Below are positions 27,794-32,500 of a DNA stretch of 32,500 nucleotides, one piece after another. Each line of letters starts with the position of its first letter. Position 1 is the first letter of the stretch. The translations under genes were made by a program, and so were the position numbers. This DNA comes from Candidatus Magasanikiibacteriota bacterium (GTDB taxonomy: Bacteria; Patescibacteriota; Patescibacteriia; Magasanikbacterales; GWA2-37-8). The notes beneath the pieces are model-generated. The model saw only the letters and a program-made list of their open reading frames with translations. It was not told where the DNA came from and did not search any database. Location: positions 1-32,500 of the forward strand of contig CALRIA010000007.1 in NCBI GenBank assembly GCA_943359595.1. Reading direction: 5' to 3'.

Positions 27794-28489
27794 CTATATT
27801 TTTTCGAATAGTGGTTTATAGATATCTTCTTTGATGTCTATTTTTAATTCGTTGCGGTTAGTGATGTTAGTAAATTCAACTGGTGCATCAGATATTATGC
27901 AGAGCGGTTGTTTTTCGGTGCCTTCGCCCATAGTTAGCACTGCGGCAGTGGCTAGACTATCAGCGACATCAGTTTTAGAAAATTCAAACGGTCGGCCAAA
28001 TAAATCTGGCTTACCGACGTAATTTTTTGTTCCTTTGAAGCCGGCATATCCCAAAGATACTCCAACCACACCCGCCCGTAAAGGCAAAAGGCGGCTGTCG
28101 GATATTATCACTCCTAGTTTTTTTAATTTATTTTTCTTCAATAGATAAGTACGAATTTTTTTAGCTGATACAAAACTATTTTTGGGAAGTAAGATTAGTT
28201 TTCCATTAGCATTGGATTCATCGACTCCAGCATTAGCCAAGACGTCACCGTTTTTAATGGTGAGCCAAACGTATTTTGTTTTCATTGCCCAGTCACTTTC
28301 TTTTTTTATTATTTCATCTTTTTCTGTCTTGGTTTTGACAACACAAAATCTGCCTTCAGATAAAGCCACAATTTTTGAAGTTACTACCACGATATCTTTG
28401 TTTTTAACTTTTGGTAAATATTTATCTAAAAAATAAAATAGATCACCGTTTTCTTTGAATAGAGAAGTTTTAATTGGTTGGACTATCAT
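27794..28489 (-). CDS. Coenzyme F420-0:gamma-glutamyl ligase (CofE)-like protein
   Basis: 'DIVVVTSKIVALSEGR', 'NAGVDESNANGKLILLP', 'LGVIISDSRLLPLRAGVVGVSLGYAGF', 'ADSLATAAVLTMGEG'. Confidence 0.8.
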   Translation of the reverse strand: MIVQPIKTSLFKENGDLFYFLDKYLPKVKNKDIVVVTSKIVALSEGRFCVVKTKTEKDEIIKKESDWAMKTKYVWLTIKNGDVLANAGVDESNANGKLILLPKNSFVSAKKIRTYLLKKNKLKKLGVIISDSRLLPLRAGVVGVSLGYAGFKGTKNYVGKPDLFGRPFEFSKTDVADSLATAAVLTMGEGTEKQPLCIISDAPVEFTNITNRNELKIDIKEDIYKPLFEKI

Positions 28490-29138
28490 ATTTTTTATCA
28501 CGTAATAAACGGATGCCAATATAACTCAGTGGAGTGTAGACAAAACCCATGACCACTTTGTATATCCACCAAGGCAAAATAATCATGATTAATGTTTTTA
28601 GTGGGTAAACTCCGTAAAAAGCGACGAACATAAAAATTACAGTGTCCAAAAATTGTGACCAGATGTTAGATAGGTTAGATCTAATCCAGAAAAATTTGCT
28701 ACCAATATTAGTTTTTTGTTTAAAAAAGAAAAATGCCAATACATCTTGGTATTCACCGATAACATAGGCTAATAAAGAAGCGATAGAAATGCGCGCAGAT
28801 AAACCAAAAATTTGGTTGTAACTAGCTTTCATCCAGATTGCTCGTGGTCCCCATGGAGCAATACCAGAAATAGCACTATATAATAAAAATAAGGCGATAC
28901 TTAACGCTCCGGCCATTACAAATAAACGGGCAGTTTTTTTGCCATAAACTTCGCCGACAACGTCGGTAGTTAAAAATACAAATGGGAAATAAAACACTGC
29001 TACCGATAGTTGGGTGCCAAGGATAAATGGCATTAGTTTAGACCCAATCGTATTGGAAGCAAATAGTGAGGCTAAATATATGGTTAGTACTATTACCAGC
29101 TTAAGTGAAAATTCTACTTTTTCATTATTTTCTTTCAT
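28470..29138 (-). CDS. Queuosine precursor transporter (YhhQ/DUF165 family)
   Basis: 'ASNTIGSKL', 'TTDVVGEVYGKKTAR', 'GEYQDVLAFFFFK', 'RSNLSNIWSQFLDTVIF'. Confidence 0.88.
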   Translation of the reverse strand: MKENNEKVEFSLKLVIVLTIYLASLFASNTIGSKLMPFILGTQLSVAVFYFPFVFLTTDVVGEVYGKKTARLFVMAGALSIALFLLYSAISGIAPWGPRAIWMKASYNQIFGLSARISIASLLAYVIGEYQDVLAFFFFKQKTNIGSKFFWIRSNLSNIWSQFLDTVIFMFVAFYGVYPLKTLIMIILPWWIYKVVMGFVYTPLSYIGIRLLRDKKYDSPTN

Positions 29139-29139
29139 A

Positions 29140-29970
29140 TTACAAAATTTGTTTTAAAATATCATTAATAAAATTAAAATTATCATTTCCTCCAAATACA
29201 ACATCAAACTTTTGGGTGAATTTTTGTTCGTCTTCTTCTTTGTGAGAAAAAGCCACAGTCAATAAATTTTTATATTCAAATCCTTCGATCATTCCTAGAT
29301 CATCAATTTGATCACCTAGTAATATTACATTTGTTCGTTCTATTAGACTTTTAAAGAAGGAAAATTCACGTAAAATTATTTCATATTTGTTTAATGAATG
29401 AATAATAGGTTTTTTAGAGCCGACCATATAGCCTTTTTCATCAAATTCATAATAATTGGCTACTATATGTACATTATTAGTTAAAATTCCGTTTAATTCA
29501 AGCATTTTTTCAATCATATAAGCTGGTCCGCCTGAAATAATTACTATTGGAATATTATGTTGATGCAATAAATTAAAAAAAGTTTTTGTTCCTTCGCGCA
29601 ATTTTATATGCATTGCTTCCATCGCCATATCCATATCACGTTTGTTCAATCGACAATTAATAAGCAGTTCTTGATGTTCTATCCACCAGTCTTCCATTTT
29701 TTTCATTCGTTCTGATCTTGAAATATTTTGGTCATGTTCAAACGGTGCATATTTTTCAAGTAGGGCAAAAGAAGCCGGTCCATATTCTGGTGTTAAATAG
29801 CCACCAGCGCGTAATTGGCCGATTAGCGAGCCGACTGGTTTGCCATTAATATAGGAAATAGCGGTAATAGTTTTGTCAAAATCGCTAAGAATATGCAGTT
29901 TATTTGCTCCACCGTCGGTCATTTTTTTGATTATCGTATTCAATTTGTCCGTATTAGAGATTAGTTTCAT
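29140..29970 (-). CDS. UMPH-1-like pyrimidine 5'-nucleotidase (HAD superfamily)
   Basis: 'LHILSDFDKTIT', 'REGTKTFFNLLHQHNIPIVIISGGPAYMIEKML', 'LLGDQIDDLGM'. Confidence 0.75.
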   Translation of the reverse strand: MKLISNTDKLNTIIKKMTDGGANKLHILSDFDKTITAISYINGKPVGSLIGQLRAGGYLTPEYGPASFALLEKYAPFEHDQNISRSERMKKMEDWWIEHQELLINCRLNKRDMDMAMEAMHIKLREGTKTFFNLLHQHNIPIVIISGGPAYMIEKMLELNGILTNNVHIVANYYEFDEKGYMVGSKKPIIHSLNKYEIILREFSFFKSLIERTNVILLGDQIDDLGMIEGFEYKNLLTVAFSHKEEDEQKFTQKFDVVFGGNDNFNFINDILKQIL

Positions 29971-30310
29971 AAATTGGCCTATAAAGTCATTTAATATAGA
30001 ATAAAACTATCATTTAATTGGCTTGATAAGAGAATTATAAGGCTAAATAACCTAATGGTCAATGATTTATGTCCAAATAATTGAGGGTGTTAATATTATA
30101 GCATTGCGTGAAACAATATCAGAAGTCTTTAGCGTTGAAATAAAAAGTAAAAAGAGAATATGAAATAATGTTTGCTACTATTAAGAATTATTTTTATATT
30201 TTATTAGGAATAAAAATATGTGATTTGATAACACACAAAATTTTTTATGGTTTGATGGACAATATGGTAAAATAAAAATAATTAATTTTTTTTAAAAACT
30301 AAAATAAACA

Positions 30311-30340
30311 AAAAATCCGCTTAATTAGCGGATTTTAAGT
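30311..30340 (-). terminator. Terminator of the 32-aa Lys-rich gene
   Basis: aaaatccgc-ttaatta-gcggatttt; on minus strand followed by tttgttt. Confidence 0.75.
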
Positions 30341-30345
30341 AAGAA

Positions 30346-30444
30346 TTATTTCTTCTTTTTTGCCTTTGATTTTGCTTTAGCTCTTGGTTTTGCCTTAGGT
30401 TTAGCCTTTGGTTTTGCCTTAGCTTTTGCTTTTGCTTTTGCCAT
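30346..30444 (-). CDS. 32-aa Lys/Ala/Pro-rich basic peptide (histone H1-tail-like)
   Basis: Minus strand: GGAGGTGAAATTTATG then MAKAKAKAKAKPKAKPKAKPRAKAKSKAKKKK stop; absent from supplied ORF track because of size. Confidence 0.8.
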   Translation of the reverse strand: MAKAKAKAKAKPKAKPKAKPRAKAKSKAKKKK

Positions 30445-30699
30445 AAATTTCACCTCCATTTTTTTACTCTCATAAAGTTGAGAGAAATTAATTTTTTCTA
30501 CTCGCGAGTGCGAGAAAAAATTTGTGAGAAGTATTTTTTACAAGACAAGCATTGTTGTAAAAAATATTTTCTTCGACCGATACGTATATTATAATGGCTT
30601 TCATTAAAAAATGAAATAGTATATAGCAAAGTTATGCACAGGTGAAATATTTTTCTAAAATTATTTTGTATATTAAATTTTTTTATAAAAGTTTTATTG

Positions 30700-30761
30700 T
30701 ATAAATTTTATTATTAAATTTATAATTTTAGTAAACAATAAATTCAATAATAAAATTTATA
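30700..30761. repeat. AT-rich perfect inverted repeat, 16-bp arms
   Basis: tataaattttattatt (30700-30715) / aataataaaatttata (30746-30761). Confidence 0.7.
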
Positions 30762-30769
30762 TTAAAAAA

Positions 30770-30793
30770 TAACACTGTTAGTGTTATTTTTTT
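30770..30793 (-). terminator. Terminator of the tRNA-Lys/tRNA-Arg transcript
   Basis: aataacac-tgtta-gtgttatt flanked by A/T tracts. Confidence 0.65.
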
Positions 30794-30794
30794 G

Positions 30795-30866
30795 TGCCCT
30801 CGGCAGGAGTCGAACCCACGTCCCCAGGTTCGAAGCCTGGTGTCCTATCCGTTGAACGACAAGGGC
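30795..30866 (-). tRNA. tRNA-Arg (TCG)
   Basis: Minus-strand cloverleaf GCCCTTG...CGAGGGC A, loop CTTCGAA. Confidence 0.93.
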
Positions 30867-30889
30867 ATTTTAATTAGGTTGTATGTTGG

Positions 30890-30962
30890 TGGGCCGGCCG
30901 GGGATCGAACCCGGGACCTTATCCTTAAGAGGGATCTGCTCTACCAGCTGAGCTACCGGCCC
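30890..30962 (-). tRNA. tRNA-Lys (CTT)
   Basis: Minus-strand cloverleaf GGGCCGG...CCGGCCC A, loop CTCTTAA; CCA encoded. Confidence 0.93.
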
Positions 30963-30976
30963 GTAAAGGTGATCTG

Positions 30977-31747
30977 TTATTGGATCTGATCACCCAGTTG
31001 TCTTTTGATTATTTCTATTTTTGGTCCTTTCCATGTTTTGATTTTTAAGGCGGCTTCAGCGGCTTCAGTTTGAGCTTCTTGTTTGCTACTTCCTTCACCA
31101 CTTGCGATTAATTCTTTTTCTAAGAATATGCCAACTTTAAAAATTTTAGAATGATCTGGTCCGGTCTCTTCTAATACGCGATAGGTTGGAGTAATTCCTA
31201 GAAGCTCTTGAGAAGATTCTTGAAAACGACTTTTGGCGTCCATATACAAACCGTTTTCTAATATATATGGTAATTTGGAAATTACACAGCGCAAAATAAA
31301 TTGCTTGCAAGCATCATAACCTTGGTCAAGATAGATTGCACCGACTAATGATTCAAATACATTGGCCATGATATAATCACGAGCTTTGGTGCCAGCGTCT
31401 TTTGATTCTCCGTGACTTAGAAATAAGAATGGTTCTACACCAATTTCGTATGCTACGCTAGCCAACATTTTGGCATTTACCAAAGCTGCGCGCCAATTGG
31501 TTAGCTCACCTTCAGGATTACCGTATTCATTGAAAAGATATTCAGTAACGACTAGCTCTACCACAGCATCCCCCAAAAATTCAAGACGTTCATTTTGTCC
31601 TAAAGGAAATTCGTGGTGTTCATTTAAATAAGAACGGTGAACAAAAGCTTGGACTAAAAAATCAATATTTTTGAATTTTACTCCAACCTTTTCTTCTAAT
31701 AGTGGAAAGTTTTTTTCTTGAACTTCTGGTAAGTCTATTGCTTTCAT
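30977..31747 (-). CDS. rnc: Ribonuclease III
   Basis: 'NERLEFLGDAVVELVVTEYLF', C-terminal dsRBD; start ATG 31747 or 31780. Confidence 0.96.
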   Translation of the reverse strand: MKAIDLPEVQEKNFPLLEEKVGVKFKNIDFLVQAFVHRSYLNEHHEFPLGQNERLEFLGDAVVELVVTEYLFNEYGNPEGELTNWRAALVNAKMLASVAYEIGVEPFLFLSHGESKDAGTKARDYIMANVFESLVGAIYLDQGYDACKQFILRCVISKLPYILENGLYMDAKSRFQESSQELLGITPTYRVLEETGPDHSKIFKVGIFLEKELIASGEGSSKQEAQTEAAEAALKIKTWKGPKIEIIKRQLGDQIQ

Positions 31748-31751
31748 ATTT

Positions 31752-32201
31752 TTATTTATTTTTTTCTGTTTCTGGTTCACCGTTTGGGTACATATCTTTG
31801 TATAGTGATCCTAGTACGCCGTTGACAAATTTTCCTGAGGCTATGCCACCATAGCTTTTGCCTAGCTCAATTGCTTCATTAATAGCGACTTTGGGTGGAA
31901 CGTCAGGGTTGAATTTCATTTCCCAGATACCAATACGTAAAATATTACGATCCATCACGGTAATTTTTTCTAATGGCCAATTTGGAGCATATTTTACAAT
32001 AATATCATCAATTTCTGAAAGATGGTCGATAATGCCATTTACGATATCATTAGAAAATTGCTTTTCATCACCTAAACCAACACCAAATTCTTTGATATTT
32101 TGGTCTAAAATAGCCGGTAGACCAGCGCTAGGCTGTCCCCGAAAATCCCATTCAAAGATGGTTTGCATAGCGATTGAGCGAGCTAGATGACGATTGGACA
32201 T
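31752..32201 (-). CDS. nusB: Transcription antitermination factor NusB
   Basis: '[19 protein letters not shown]', '[14 protein letters not shown]', '[14 protein letters not shown]'. Confidence 0.93.
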   Translation of the reverse strand: MSNRHLARSIAMQTIFEWDFRGQPSAGLPAILDQNIKEFGVGLGDEKQFSNDIVNGIIDHLSEIDDIIVKYAPNWPLEKITVMDRNILRIGIWEMKFNPDVPPKVAINEAIELGKSYGGIASGKFVNGVLGSLYKDMYPNGEPETEKNK

Positions 32202-32247
32202 AAGGAAAAACTAAGGCCAATAGTTAAAAAACTATTGGCCAAAGGCT

Positions 32248-32463
32248 TTATTTCTTTTTAGTTTTGCGTACGGCGCGAGCGGCACGTTTGGCTACATCAA
32301 CAACTTGGCGACCACGGTATGTTCCACAAAAGGCACAAGCACGATGTGGAAGGGTGGTTTTGCCACATTTTGGACAAATAGCTGGGTTAACAGCATCTAA
32401 TCCATGTTGAGCAGCACGACGGCGTTTGTCGCCACTGGTACGGCGATGACCAGGTAAACCCAT
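32248..32463 (-). CDS. rpmF: 50S ribosomal protein L32
   Basis: 'TSGDKRRRAAQHGL', 'CPKCGKTTLPHRACAFCGTYRGRQV'. Confidence 0.95.
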   Translation of the reverse strand: MGLPGHRRTSGDKRRRAAQHGLDAVNPAICPKCGKTTLPHRACAFCGTYRGRQVVDVAKRAARAVRKTKKK

Positions 32464-32500
32464 ATTGGTAAAATTACTAAGTAAAAAAATTAAACTTGGA

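Noticed and set aside
30792-30989. 65-aa plus ORF 'MCPRQESNPRPQVRSL...'
   Set aside because: Entirely antisense to tRNA-Arg and tRNA-Lys; a known kind of spurious ORF.
1-32500. CRISPR array, transposase/IS, prophage genes
   Set aside because: No regularly spaced direct repeats, no transposase or phage structural genes seen.

Overview
Mostly AT-rich chromosomal window whose gene content and style (small genome, class II RNR, rpoBC, ruvB/ruvC, rnc/nusB/rpmF, TTG starts, reduced SD use) look like a Patescibacteria/CPR bacterium (inference). The stand-out system is a complete diversity-generating retroelement (DGR) at ~1-2.7 kb. It has a GC-rich target gene (157..741) whose 3' end is a variable repeat (VR, 614..735). 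A template repeat (TR, 1113..1234) differs from the VR at 15 positions, all of them adenines in the TR. There is a DGR-type reverse transcriptase (1658/1667..2668, YADD and LPLGNLTSQ motifs) and an Avd-like four-helix-bundle gene on the opposite strand between TR and RT. Other points of interest: a ~165-nt 6S-like structured RNA with its own consensus promoter directly upstream of tRNA-Leu; tandem NrdR-like boxes spaced 32 bp at the class II RNR promoter; an initiator tRNA with C33; an unannotated 32-aa Lys/Ala/Pro-rich peptide gene with a perfect SD; a frameshifted dinD-like gene; a possible ~100-nt hairpin leader/sRNA upstream of an MBL-fold gene; and a branched RNA terminator after rpoC. 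The rest is ordinary housekeeping sequence. All calls come from reading the sequence and translated ORFs; no database search was run.
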